Origin: Maylandia zebra
Lineage: Eukaryota; Chordata; Actinopteri; Cichliformes; Cichlidae
DNA: 64,000 bases
Reading direction: 5' to 3'
Assembly (NCBI RefSeq): GCF_041146795.1
Contig: NC_135177.1
Span: forward strand, 22,852,560-22,916,559
The notes beneath the pieces were generated by a model. That model did not search any database. It saw only the letters and a program-made list of their open reading frames with translations, and was not told the DNA's origin. Both the position numbers and the translations under genes were made by a program. Below, piece after piece: positions 28,099 through 41,292 of this stretch (position 1 is its first letter; each line of letters begins with the position of its first letter).

Positions 28099-28146
28099 GT
28101 GTGTGTGTGCGTGTGTGTGCGCGCGCGCGCGCGTGCGTGCGTGCGT
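28099..28146. repeat. (GT)/(GC) alternating tract
   Basis: Strictly alternating purine-pyrimidine run with a pure GC core near 28120-28132. This pattern is prone to the Z-DNA form. Confidence 0.85.
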
Positions 28147-29353
28147 TCTCTGTGAGCCGGTTACCATCATGTGATGGGGCATTTCTAACACTTACACTGG
28201 GTTGGCACCACACATGGAAGAGCCATCAGGGTTTTGAAATAATTTCTTAAAGCCAGCTCTGTTTGCCCTAACTTTGTCTGCAACATAATTAGACATCTGT
28301 GTTTTACCACCACCACCCTTGTTCCTGGTGTCCTAACATGACCTCCATCTTGGCCTGCTGTCTGCATGCCTGCTTTTTGTAGCCTTGGATATTTCATCAT
28401 TATGTTTAGTCTTAATTTGCAGAAACATGAATACTTACTGTCCTTCAGTTAGAGAGCTGGGGACATTAAAAAAAAAGAAGCCCTCATTACTTGTACATGG
28501 TATGTTGCTAATCATGTTCATCTAAAAGGTGTGTGTGTGTGTGTAGGGGTGTGTATTTGTGTGTGGGCTTTCCCAACCCTACTTACAGTTGGAGAACTTC
28601 TTTTCCGAAGAAGTCAAAGTAGGAAGCAGTTGGTTTCTGTCGGTGTATTTTTCTTTTTCTGTTCTTCTACAAGAACTCCCCACTCCACTCCAAATTACAT
28701 CTGGTGCATCATATGATAACTTGTGGGTGTGCAAGTGTGTGTGCGTGTGCGCGCTTATCCATATGCAGCATAGCTAACCCAACATATCTGACAAAACAAA
28801 AACGAAACGGGCGTCGTTTAGTTAGTCAGCACCTTGTGTTTTTCTTTATCAGTTGATCACATCTCCTCTCTTTGTTCGTGCACCCTTTAGTTAAAGGTAA
28901 CAATCAAATTAAAGCTCTAGGCATTGTGTTCTTTGACATTATTGGGCAAAAATCAATAACAGCCTCTCTCACACTGTAATTCAAGTGCTCTGAGAGAGAG
29001 CGCTACACTCCTGCACCTCCTCGGGACTTCGTTTTCAGGCTTTAGAAAATCTAAACTATGACAGGAAACCAGTCACAGGTATTTTATAAACCAGATCAAA
29101 AGAGTAGCACAGAGCAGTATTAAAAAAAGTGAAACTTAGACACCGCTTTGGTTTAAAGAAGAAGTTAAAATTGTGTGTGAAGCCAACAATCACTGTACAC
29201 TCATTTTTCTAGTCCATAACAACAGTTCGTTTGGAGGAAGGGGTGTATAGCAGAGAGAGAGGACAGCTGGTTTGTGTGTTTTCTTTCTTTTTTCTTTTTT
29301 TACTGCATCTTTCAATTTGATAATTCAAGCATTAAAATCTTTTTCTTTTTCAG
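28147..29353. other. putative zbtb7b 5' intron, no gene seen
   Basis: No exon, transposon or RNA gene was recognised. Short GT runs lie at about 28528-28545. Confidence 0.4.
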
Positions 29354-29463
29354 GTGTATGACATCTGCAAACCTCTGAGCAAAAAACCAAAGAGTAAGGG
29401 GTGGTGCAAAGGAGAAAGAACAGAAAGCAAGAACACATCTTCTCCTGGGTTTATGGACTGGAG
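29354..29463 (+). other. candidate non-coding 5' exon
   Basis: A T-rich tract ending in CAG (29351-29353) precedes a 110-nt block that ends TGGAG at a GTAGGA donor (29464-29469). The block is purine-rich and not protein-like. It could be a 5' UTR exon of zbtb7b. Evidence is limited to the splice-like borders. Confidence 0.2.
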
Positions 29464-31605
29464 GTAGGAATCTCGCACCTTTTTATAATATGACTTACAC
29501 TGTAAACACGTGTACACTCAAGAAGAGACTAGCACTTATGTGGCAACTGGAGACCACAAAATGTCAATAGATTTCAGGCGGGTGAAATAATCAGTAGCAG
29601 CACAAAGTGGGCAGGTACAGAATTATCCTAATCTCAGCTTTAAGGTGAGCAATTGAAGCAATTACCAATAGGTGTGAAAAATACTGTTGACTGGCATGTG
29701 GCACATAACCTACTCAAGCAGGGTACGGAAAGTCCAGCAGCAGCTGTCGGCTGCAGAGCGACGGCAGACGAGCAAAACTGAGGCTTTTGTCTGCATATCA
29801 CTCACTCGCTCCGTCTTCCCGACACTTAAGCTGTCAGGCAGCCGTGCGTTACCGTGTAATGGGAAAACGATTATCTTGAAATGTTGTTGTGTCATCCAAG
29901 CATATTTGAAAGCCAAGGTCTTAACACCTGTTTCGAATGGCCGCCCTCAGCAATGGAGAAGAAATTGTGCGTCAAGGAGTAGACGGAAATGAACAGTACA
30001 AGTGGAGATAACACTTGCAGGACATAAAAGTTGTGTGTGTGTGGTGTTGAGTCACAAATGCAATTGTGTGAAGAGTGTGAAAGGAGCTTGCGTCAGTGCC
30101 TATAAGGTCACCTCAGGAACTGATTTTCCTGTAACTTCAGGATGCACGTCTCTCCTAATGTTATTCAAAAGTTGTGACTACACGGTGTCACCCTGCTAGA
30201 CTTTTAAAAAAAAACCCATCTTGATGGCATGTGGTAGTTATATTAATTAGCTCCCCTGCAAGCTCATAGATGAATTAGACAGCGACATTAAATCGACACG
30301 GTTTAGCAGTGTTTCTTATCCTGTAGCTTGCTAAAAAAGTAATAATGTAATTCTGAACAAATTATATGCTATTACACAGAATTATTTAATAAATATATAT
30401 TTATTTAAAATGTATTTTGCTATTTAATCTCCACCAAAATGTCATATTATCGGTGCCGCTTATTCAGAGCTCCATTTGCACTCATTTACCACGCTGAGTA
30501 ATACATACATGACTAATTTGTGCGATATCAGCCAAACATATGAGCTTTACTAAATCAAACGTGTGTGTGTGTGTGTGTGAGGGGTATCCTCTGGAAACAC
30601 TGGTCTTGGTGGGCTGGGAGCAGCATCGTGAAAGCATCCGTGTCCTTGGAATAAATATGAGCTGAATAAAGTGGTCAAACAGTTAAATATTTTATAGGCA
30701 ACCTGGAAGTTAACTCCACTGTGGTTTGTCGGCTGCAGATGCTCTACTGGCTTTTAAAGATGGCTCAGGAATAATGCCAAAAATAAACCCTCATGTTTTT
30801 AAACCAGGCTGATGATATTTATAAGTTTTTGTTGTTGGGAAATAAGCACAAAGGAGCTTTAAGGACATCATAACAGTAATGTTAGACATAATCACATAGC
30901 GGAGGACGCAGTCTTCGAGGATTAGCGGCTCCTTCAGCTTCAGGCAACAATATGCTGGCTAATTTAAAAACATGCAATTAAAATGGAACAAGAGACATGA
31001 ATCTCATTCATTCTTTTTTTTTTTTTTTTTTTTTTTCTCTAAAGCTAAATGATTATTCCAGTTGCGATCGTGAAATTGAGATTAGCAAACAAACCATGTA
31101 ATGAATGGATATTTTTGATATGCCTTCTGACAGCATAAGGTCAGATCCACCTACTGAGAAAGCTGAGCTCTAGAATAAAGATCTCATGACCGGATTACTG
31201 ATGCTGATTATTATTTAAATGAAGATGTTAGAGTTTCCTGTCAATGTCAGCAAGATGCCACAAACCTACCAACATTTGTGCTGTATGAAGTGCAGTTCCA
31301 GCCACGCTCGGTGCATATTTACCTGTGTTTCAACGTAATCCAGATAACGCTGGTGTTTAAATCCCACTGAATTTTACCTTTAAAACAGCTGCAGTTCTGT
31401 CAACTTTCCCTTCCTCTTAACTGTCATAGGAAGTAAAATGTATATTAATAAAATGCATGATGTATTGTTTACATGTTATATGTTTAGCTATAAAGAGAAC
31501 ACTCCTCTTTGAAGGAAGCTGGAGCATGAAAATGCCTATATGTTATGTAAAGTTATCTGGACTGAAGGTTAATTTTAATTAGGTTTGAATTTGTTTATGA
31601 CTTTA

Positions 31606-31607
<2 letters not shown>
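29464..31607. other. putative zbtb7b 5' intron, no gene seen
   Basis: Unique-looking AT-rich DNA. A short (TG)n run lies at 30561-30579 and a poly(T) at about 31014-31036. No recognisable transposon, so it could hold conserved enhancers, but nothing specific is visible. Confidence 0.4.

Positions 31608-31686
<79 letters not shown>
31608..31686. repeat. (TG)n microsatellite, longest in the window
   Basis: About 39 uninterrupted TG units. Confidence 0.95.
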
Positions 31687-31687
<1 letters not shown>

Positions 31688-34215
31688 TGGGCAAGTTGGT
31701 GTGACAATTCATGTGACCACTGCTTTGCTAGAGTATGACTGGTGACTACCATGTGTCCGTGAAAGGGTGGGTATAAAGGGAAGTGACATTGAGTGGTCTG
31801 TCAGGCGAGGAAGAGAGTCACAGACCTACACACACACACATGCACACACTCTGATACATGCATGCACACAGTTCTGGGAAATGCTTTAATTAGGGCATGT
31901 GAGCCCATATAAATTCCCCCTATTCAGACATGGGTCTTTCAGTTTCATATGAACCGACTGAGTGGGAGGAAGGTGGGGGGGGAGAGAGAGAGAGAACGGG
32001 GGATGGAGGATGGAGTTGAAAGAAGTCGAGGTTTCTTTTTTAGCCCCAGATATCTGAAGGTGTCTCACCCTCTTTCTTGTGTCTCCTTTGTTCTCATCCA
32101 GCATCACTCCGACACCTTCAGTAGTGCCCTGCACTCTGACTTGTGTGTGTGTGTGAGTGTGAGAAAGATGACAATGTCTTCATCCAGCTCTTTATTGTCA
32201 ATATATCCTTAAATAAATCCAATACTGTAACTGCGCTAATCAGATCTGTACCCGGACGTTTCCTCTATTTAAACATACATGGTTTTAGACAAGTTGCGCA
32301 TTTTCACCATATATGGCGGTTGTTTCTCCACTTTAAAGCTGTAATGACACAGGGGTGACTGCATGGTGTCCGTAATCCAGTCTGCAGCGACTACAGTTGA
32401 GTCTTGCCCCCACTCGATCTGTGTCAATAGAGGAAGTTATGTATCTGCCATTTCCTCTTTTCAGTCATGAGTTTCTGTAGCATTTGACAGCCCTCCCTTG
32501 CTCTCGACCACCAGCTTCACAGCCCACGCCACCCTAGTGTTAACCAAGGAGCAGGTGGCCTTGACTCTTCTTCTTCTTCTTCTTGTAACGAGTTAAAGAG
32601 AAAAGGGGGGGCCTGAGGGAAAAAAACAAAAGCTACAGACTGAAGGAGTGATCGTGATTCAGCTCTTCTAGTAACAGTGCAATTGTTTCTGTACACATTG
32701 AGCGGGCGGTTATCATAAATAGGTACAATGAGACAACACTTCAGGGAAAGTGAGAATAAACACCCAAACATGTGCAGGCAAAGGGAGTCATTGCAGCTGA
32801 AACTGACCCCTTTCATGTGCGCTGCTCAGAGGGGAACTCCAGCTGCAAATGGAGGCGTTCATTCCAAAAGGCTGCACATCATCATCCCTTCTGGAAAAAA
32901 TCTAATCACTTTAGTTTTTGTAGTTTTTGTTTTAAAATGTGAATTGCATTGTTTTTACTTTAAATGCGATTTAAAATAGAAGTATTTGTGGACCACAAAG
33001 TTTCGCTGAGATGTTCGTCCATCATTCAGGCTGCATTGGCTTCACTAACTGATCATTTGATCAGCAGTTAAAGTTCTCGTTTTCTCTCTTTTTTTTTTCT
33101 TCTTCTTCTTCTTGCCTGGTTTCTGATACCACAGCAGTGGGTGTTGCAGTTGTACACCAGTCAGCTAAACGGTAAAGCCCTCCCTGATGCTGGGCTGAAG
33201 TTCTGATAATATTTCAGGGATTGTAGTTACAGTAAATACAAGCGGCCTCCTCCTCTTCCCATACAGTTGAGCCAATTTGTCAGGAAAGTGACACATTGTT
33301 TGGTCATATCCTCTGGTCGTCTTTCTTTCTCTTCATTTCTACCAGTCTGGCAGCGTTCACCTGTTTTGTTTTGTTTTTACACATTTTTTTTAGTCTAATC
33401 TTCCCCTGAGCCGTTTCTCGATCATTTCTCGTGTGTTTGTCTTTCATTTATCTCTCCATCTGTTCTAGTGGTCGACCATTTTTTTTATAGAGCACAGGAA
33501 GAGGAAATTGATCAGGATCAGTTAGTTTTTGCAACATTTCTCTCTGTGAGGATGTGTGTGTGTGTATGTGTGTGTTCAGCCCTTTTGCAACATCTTCCTC
33601 TGAAGTGGGAGTTCATTTGTGCAGGACAACAGAAGCTGTTAAGACCCTCCCACTGTTTTGACAACTTTAATGTAATGGACCCACAATTACACACATGCCT
33701 GTAACAATATTGAGTGCTAATCTAGAGTCGATTCAAGAACCCCCCTTAAAAGAGAGGGAGAGCAGCATTTCACTTAAAAGTACCGCAAGAATATGTTGCT
33801 GAATACTTTCACGTAACTTTTTGCCCCATCTACTGATTGCCATCTCCAAAACCACCTCACCTGCTCCACCTACCACTGCTGTTACTACATTCTCGAGCAC
33901 CCACAGGAACACACACCAAAATTTATTTTAAAAATGTTTTTTAAAAAATTTTTTGGCTCAGGTCTACAGTAATTTCTGCAGCACAGGTGGTGATGGGGTC
34001 GTGTTTGACTGCATTGGGTTGATCACATGGTTAAACCTCCCCAGCAATCTTATGAATATAATTTTATATCCTGCACGGCAAGGCTGAAAGCTTCAGTCGG
34101 ACATTATATTATAAGCGGCTCCATGAGGAGTATCGAGCAGGACAAGTTAGTTTTCATTTAGCTCGAGGAGAGAACTGGAGATGTCGAGTATAACGTGCAG
34201 GGAGACTGACGGGAA
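31687..34215. other. putative zbtb7b 5' intron, no gene seen
   Basis: No supported gene. Simple runs include a TTC array at 32566-32585 and a TTC/poly(T) stretch at about 33089-33113. Confidence 0.4.
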
Positions 34216-34248
34216 TTTAGATGTTAAATGTGTGATTTAACATCTAAA
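34216..34248. repeat. perfect 13-bp hairpin
   Basis: The arms TTTAGATGTTAAA (34216-34228) and TTTAACATCTAAA (34236-34248) are exact reverse complements around a 7-nt loop. Confidence 0.9.
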
Positions 34249-35717
34249 AGAACTCATAACGATATTTTTATTGTACCGCTACAAAACTGTGAATTGTTTT
34301 TTGTCTTTTCTTTTTCTTTTTTTCTGGCCAATTAATTACCCTAAAAAATACAACACAGAGCGAATGTCTAACTCTAAAAATACTACTTTTTTAAATTACT
34401 CTTCTTATTATCACGATATATTACAACACATGTACAAGCATGTTATTTCTATAATTTTCACAGTACATATATTGTATATGTACTTGCGTTTCAAAGCCAT
34501 GACCAGTTATTGAAACTGATTTACATTGTAAGTTCTTATATTATAAACCTGTTGACAGACATCCTCTTATACACCTGTGTGTACAGAACATAAAAAAATT
34601 AGGAAAATGATTATAGATGTATTTTAAATATGTGTGTGTATCATTGTAGTATATTGCATATGTGTTAAAAAAAAAAGTGTATTTAAATATTTTATTGTAT
34701 TTTTTCTGGATTCAAATTTTTGCCACTTTTTCTTTTTTTTAGTTTAAAATTTACGCAGCTGGGGGACTTTAATCTATTTGCAAATAAAACATATTTATTT
34801 TATAATGCAGGTTGTTTTTTTAGCCCCGATTACGTTGCAGTATCGCACTAGCGTCGATTGAAAGTATGACTGAAAAGTGACTTCCTAGTTGCTAATGAAC
34901 TCTTCTACTGTACCTAATTTAAATATTCTCTCAGGTAATGTAAAAAATTAACACAACATATTTATATATATATATTTACACTTTTTTTGTTAAACTCTTC
35001 ATGTGATTTCTCATCTAAAACTAACTGTGAAGATGTCGGGTTGATTTCTGACCACAGTTACTGCACCGGGTGCAGTACGCCTACACAGTTCATTTGCTCT
35101 ACCTGATTGGCATGTTTTAACACTCCTGCTAACTGATACATTTCTGTATGTCTGACGTTTAGTTTTTTTGTTTTTTTTGTTTTCTTTTCTTGTTTTCACA
35201 TGCAATCGCATGTCGTCGTTCTCTCAGTGGAAACATTCCTCAACTTCATCAGCTCAATTCGACTAATCAGATATAAGAAATCACACACACACTCAATAAG
35301 ATAACATTTCCTGCTTTTGCCTATTAATTGACGCAGGGTGCGGCATTTAATTCGCCCACACACACCTTGATGTTTCAGCGTACACGCACAGCTGTGGAGT
35401 TCTGGGGCTAGAAACTGCTGACCAGATAAGGAGCTAAAAGAGGGGGAGAGCAGAGTGTGAAACCACTCTGTCAGCATGCCTACTTTCTCTCTCACACATC
35501 TGTGCATTTTCTCCATCTTAGGGTGAAACTCCCTTTTGGTGATGCTAATGATAGAGGTGGCTGCTACCCTCAGACATCTGCACACACACGCAAACGCATA
35601 CACCTGCAAGGACTCGGCGACTTCCTGTGGCTGCGTGCATGTGTTCACCTCTTGCTCTATCGCTCTGTTTACCTCCCAGTCTTCATGTCATGGCTCCTCT
35701 CCCTTCTCTTTTTCTGT
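34249..35717. other. putative zbtb7b 5' intron, no gene seen
   Basis: Strongly AT-rich between 34270 and 35020. No exon-like structure. Confidence 0.4.
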
Positions 35718-35776
35718 CTCCCCCCCCCTCCTCCCCCTCCACCTTCCTCCCCTCCACCTTCCTCCCCTCCACCCCT
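35718..35776. repeat. C-rich minisatellite, G-quadruplex-prone on the minus strand
   Basis: Polypyrimidine tract with a C8 run and two near-copies of CCTCCACCTTCCTC. The minus strand has several runs of three or more G within 60 nt. Confidence 0.8.
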
Positions 35777-36930
35777 TGTAACTTAACTCTCTCGACTCTT
35801 GTTTCATGTCTCTTCGCTAACACAGATTGTTCGAGGCTGGGACTAGATTTTCCTGTCTTAACCTCCTCTCTGCTTTATCTTTCAGAGTATCTCAACACCC
35901 ACTCCCCATTCACTCACTCACTCGCTCTCATGTGTTTCTCCTCCCCCATACCCTCCTTACACTTGTTTGATTTCTAAGAACATGTGTGTTTTTAGAAAAC
36001 ATACCTCCCTCATGTTCCTTTTTTAACTTTTGTTGCCTCTTCTCAAATCTCAGACCGTTTTCCTTCCAACCTCAGATTGATTTCTCCTTTCCGTCTCCTT
36101 CTTTAACTGGGGAAAACAAACAGAAGAATTTGACTTAAGGCTGATTTTGGGCAAAGAAAATAAGCACAAAAATCTTTTTGTTGTTGTTTTGTTTTTTACA
36201 GAAATAAATTGAAACTGCTTTAGAAAATGATTCAGAATGAAAAACATGTAAAGTTCAACTTAAAGTAGTTTAAACCAATCTTTAAACTAATCATAACTAA
36301 ATCGTATCTTCCAATGTTCTGTGTTCCTTAAATCTTACTACACTTTGTTCACTTTTATAGTTTTATTACACATTTAAAAAATGTTTGAAAGTCTTAGCGG
36401 CATCCCCTCATTTCCTTCTCCTCCAGATGTCAAATAGATGCTTCCACAAAATTACATTAAACTATACAAATAGAATAGCTAGCATGAATCCTGTTTCCTA
36501 AGTTACAACAAAATAAAACCATGACTTTCTAGCAGTTATTGCTCAAAAGCCAACCATTTTGTCCCTTGCACACTGTAATGTCATTCGTTAAAGGTTTTCA
36601 GTATAGAGCCTTTGGATGCATAACTCTCATGTGGTAAAGGGAAACATAAAAGCCTTTTATTCCCATAGATGTCAGGTTAGAAGCTGGTGGATATTACACA
36701 ATGTATATGTGCACCCAAATGTCTTGCCCCATGTGCTGATAAGCTGATAATCCTCCAGCAGATTCACACCGGCGTTCAGGTCTGGCATGCAAACCGGCTG
36801 CTGTTGTAGCTCGCAGTGGAGTGTTGTGGTGTGGGAGGGCGAGGGGATAAGGGCCTTCGCTCTGCCAACCAAATGAATAATGTAATGTGTTCTTGGAACT
36901 AAGACCACAGCGTGCGCATGCGTCACACTT

Positions 36931-36933
<3 letters not shown>
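35777..36933. other. putative zbtb7b 5' intron, no gene seen
   Basis: AT-rich. No exon, RNA gene or recognisable transposon. Confidence 0.4.

Positions 36934-36976
<43 letters not shown>
36934..36976. repeat. (CA)n microsatellite
   Basis: About 21 CA units. Confidence 0.95.
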
Positions 36977-36977
<1 letters not shown>

Positions 36978-39900
36978 CATAACGCCCCAGTTACAGTAAG
37001 GACAGAGGAGGGCATGGTTGCAGGGGCACTCTTAAATAAAGAAAGAACAAACTTTGCTGAGTAACATCAACTCAGAGGACTTCTCTTTTTTTCTTTCTCT
37101 CTTTTTTTTTTTTTTCTAAATTCCTCTTCAGTTATTGCAGGTTGCAATCGTTGTAATTATCATGATGGTGTCTCAAGTCTTGTCTTTGACAAATTCAAAT
37201 GGCGATTCAAATTCACCCCCCTCGCTGCGTCTGTTTTTATATCTCCTGGTGGGATGCAAATGTTCAGTCCGAAGGGAACTGCTGGGACACACAGCAGGTG
37301 GAGTTTGTGTTTTATCTCCCAGCAGGGACGAGCTGCTTTACTAGAAGACCTGCCCGTGTTCGTTTAGTTTTGCTTTTTATGCCGTTTTAGACACAGTTGT
37401 CACTCCAAATGGTTTTGCGCCCCTGTAATGCCTTTGAGAGCGCTTAGCCTGGCTGAAAGCAGCGGTTCTGGTTTGGCAGACATTATGTGTGTATACTCTC
37501 ATCTCTTCTCATCCCCCCCACGTTTCCTCCTCCCCCTACTCTTTCTCAGCGAAGGTGTACCAGTACCACATTCAAGTCATTACCCCCAAAAAAGTAAGGT
37601 GTAAAGAAAAAAAAAAGGTTGAAATCTTTCTAAACCCTTTAAATCAGTCTGTCAAACAGAGGAGAGACTTGGTGTGAGCCGGACGAGGTGTGTGGAGGAG
37701 AAACGGTATGAATTTGAATCTTATTTTTCATGTGTTTGGCTGCTTTGTTGTTGTTTTGTTGTTTTTGTGGCAGAGGTTGTTTAGCATCATGATTTGTTTT
37801 GTTGTGGTTTGGATTAACTTTGCGCTAAATACGGGGTTTTATATGAATGAAAACACTTGTACACGTGTTTGTTTCTTAGTCACCGTGTGTCTCTGTAGGA
37901 GGAATTTCATTTCATACAGAAACTCCGTCTGTAACGAGGACATTTTATAATAATTTATTCAGAGCCGCTGAAACGCATCTGTGTGCTCCCGTCGAGTCAC
38001 TGAACAGCACAAACGTTTTGCACATAGCCACGTTCAAAACTGTTGCACAATTTTTCTTAAGCCTTCTTCCAATTTAGATTTACCTAACGACTTTGTAAAA
38101 CTCTAAAATCGATCCATAAACTTGTCCGTCTGCTAGCGCGAGTACTGAGAAAGCCATCACAACACCACAAGTGCTCATATTAACCAACATGGACGGACAC
38201 ACACACACACACACACGAGCAGGCCACTCTGGAAAACATCTGACATCAGAATTCATAAAAGCTTTTCTCCTTCTCCCTCTCTCAGCCACAGTTTTCTGTG
38301 ACTAGTATAAAGTCATATTTTCCCCCTTAGTGCTGGAGCCTGATATAATTGAGGTGGACTGGGAAAACTTACAGCCTTTAACGGAAAATAGGAGCCATAA
38401 AAATAATACCAACAGTTCTAGTTCCAGTTACCACACGCTCTCTGTGTGTGCAGTGGGATTTCAGCATATAGTCGATGGATAGTATAAGCTGCTTTTATAC
38501 TGAAGAGTAAATCTTTGTGAGCAGGTTTGGTCAATCCTGCAGCTGTCGTTTTCCTGGCCTCCACACAAACTGCTCTCTCTTTCTGTTGAGCTGGTGGACA
38601 GTAACTGTGGATTTAAGTTTCCATTTCCTCTTCAGTAAAAGCAAATCCACGGCAGATCCTCCACATTTCTTTGATTTCTTTCTTCTTCTTTTTAAAAAAA
38701 AATACATTTCGTATAACCTGCAGGTTTTTTGACCAGTGGCCTTGCAGTTAGATGGAGATCCAAAAAATGATTTGAAGTTGTGGTCTGTATATTTAAATAA
38801 ACAAATAGATCTTTGTTGTTAAAAGAGAGGAAGAGTGTGCACATAATGAAAGCAAGGGATGAGGAAACCGTCAAGTTGCAGAGGTGGTACATTCCTCCAC
38901 CGTCGACAAAGAGTAGGAGGTGAGAACAAAAAAAAACTAAGAAAGAGATGAGATACAATTGTTGGAAAGATAACATCTGTCGCATTAAATGTACAGAAAA
39001 TCAACACAATCCAAAATTCCATGGGTTAAAAAAACTTGACTTTTATCTACTTTGCATGCTCACTTTATTTGTGTGTTTTGGCGAGAGTAAGAGTGACGTT
39101 CAAAGACACGCCTAAAGGCAAACAGTCCTATCACTTATTTGACTTTTAAGGTAACAAGTCCTGTTTAACATGAATAAACTAAGAGTGACAGTTATTAAGA
39201 GTTAGGCTAATAGCTGAGCACTTGCTTGGAAGCTTTCAAGTGCATGACAATATGCGTTTGTGGTATCAGCCTGTGGGCTGGTTTAACATTAGTTACAATG
39301 TGTTGCAAGATTCAGCAACTTATGCAGACATGTCCTTCGTAAGCGACGAAAACAACCAGAAACAAAGTCACAAGGAACAAGAAGGGGGGGAGACACAAAG
39401 AGTGTGTAGTTTGTGGCTGTGCATGTCATAATGTGTCAGTATTAAGTGACTCACAGGCAGACAGAAAATTGATGGGAATCGTTGAAACTTCTATGCAATC
39501 TTATTATTTTCCGAATACGTCTGTGTTCTGAGGAATATGCCTAAAATAACAAGCTTGAACCACCAACCTCCCATGATGCTCTTTTTTTTTTTTTTTTTCT
39601 CTCTCTGTCTCTCTCTCTCTTTCTCTCTCCCCTGTGCCGGAAATTTAATGTGCACCGTTGTTTGCTCCTACCAAAACCCCTTTGTTTCTCGCTTTTCTGC
39701 AGGGCTTCAATTTCTGTTTTTTGAGTGACTTTTTGCTTGCTGAGAAGCATTTCCAAATATTGCACTGTGTGCTCTGTGTTTTGTTTTTTTTGTTTTTTTA
39801 AATAAAGAATCTGATTTTAATGGCGTGATTACCAGTGATGGAGCTGTTTGAACACAATTTTCTGCTCCAGTATCCTATCTGCTTAGTTTCCACTTTTTTT

Positions 39901-40639
39901 TCCTCTTCATTATCTGTTCTATGATGACCTAAAACGTTTTTTTTTTTTTTTTTTTAAATGTTATTTTACAAATTCAGAATTGTCCGTAAAATTTCAGGAA
40001 ACTGTGAAAAATGGATGTTGCAAAAGGGACATTTTTATCCTTCTTTGTCCAGCACATGCTCTAAAAGTCAAACTTATTCAGTTTGCAGGAATCTAAGATG
40101 AGGAAAAGCGGCTAACCCTCATTTGTAATAATCTGAAAATGTCTGATATTCCAAGTCTGAGAAATGTGAATTTTAAAAGAAAAAGTTAGGTGTCCAAATA
40201 AACAAAAAACAAAATTGAGAAGGCCGTCTGAACGTCTTCACTCTTCTATATCAGCAGTTAGCCCTACATGTCGTCCTTGATGCCTCAAGTTCAGCGAGAT
40301 AATTCTTTGTACAAGTGCGTTGGCTTCAGAAATATTAGTAAATATTTGTAACAGAATCTTTGGTGGTATTTTCTGACAAGTACCCAGTGACGTTCAACAC
40401 GCCTAAGTTTCAAAGGAAGAGCACTTTGCACCAGTTTGTCTCAGTGGTGCAATGTGATATGGTTTAACTCTCATATTGCACCTACCTCACTGTTTTAATA
40501 TGACTCACAATGCCAATATGATTTTGGTTCTTACACGTTTTTTTTTTGCGTTCTTTGATTTTACCAAAAAATACTTTTTTCTTCTATTTTTTTACATTTC
40601 ACATGGTTTTGGTTGCATGTGCTTATTTCCTTCCTGCGA
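36977..40639. other. putative zbtb7b 5' intron, no gene seen
   Basis: No gene is supported. Poly(T)/(TC) runs lie at about 39582-39625 and a poly(T) at 39939-39955. A 44-nt block at 37549-37592 has splice-like borders but no recognisable product. Confidence 0.4.
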
Positions 40640-41292
40640 AAGTAGTTGTACTAATGTGCATGGTCTGAAGCCGGATGGGTATTAATGCACAGCAACCGCA
40701 GCGATGCCATAACCTTAGCCGCGTTGCGATCCACGTACCTGTTGGCCTCGTACTTGTGAACAGGGGAGGGGACGGCAGGAAGATTATGTTTATCGGAAAG
40801 TGTTCGGAAAATGGGCCGTTGGGTTTTGGAGAGAGGGGGCGCGTAGGCGACTTTGGGGGGGGAGGGGTATCTCTCAATGTGTCTTCGTCACCCTGCACCC
40901 TCTTTTGGTACGACAGGAAGGAGAGTGAGTGACAGAATGTGCGAACGAGGTAGACATCCCCAAGGATGAACGCTTAACCCCGACTTCTGACAAAGAGATC
41001 AGACCTTTTAAGTTGTCTGCACATCTGAAGGAAGGAGGAAATAGGAAAAAAAGAGTGGTTTTGAAAGAGAAAGACAGAGCGAGGAGGAAAGTGAAGGAGA
41101 AGACTTGCGAAGAACGAAAAGATGGAAGCCGTGAGACAGACGCTGCCTCGTCTCCAGCTGACGGTCCCCATGCCCATAAAGAAAGGGAAGGTAGGACTGA
41201 CATTTACGACCTCTGGGTGGGTTCGTCCTCTCACCTTCGCACGAGAAAGAGACGGTTTGAGAAATCAAAAGGACCACAAAGTTTGCAGAAAG
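40640..41292 (+). promoter_or_regulatory. zbtb7b: CpG-richer region, candidate proximal zbtb7b promoter and alternative first exon
   Basis: A GC-richer island in AT-rich surroundings, 1.5 kb upstream of the coding acceptor. It ends at a plausible donor CAGAAAG|GTACC (exon end 41292). It carries an open frame rich in Lys/Arg/Glu, but that frame has no ATG start and no domain, so a non-coding exon is more likely. Mouse Zbtb7b (ThPOK) uses distal and proximal promoters with separate first exons, and this would be the proximal one. Inference. Confidence 0.35.

Noticed and set aside
37549..37592. 44-nt block with splice-like borders (reads YQYHIQVITPKK)
   Set aside because: No partner exons and no recognisable protein. 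Splice-like borders of this quality are common by chance.
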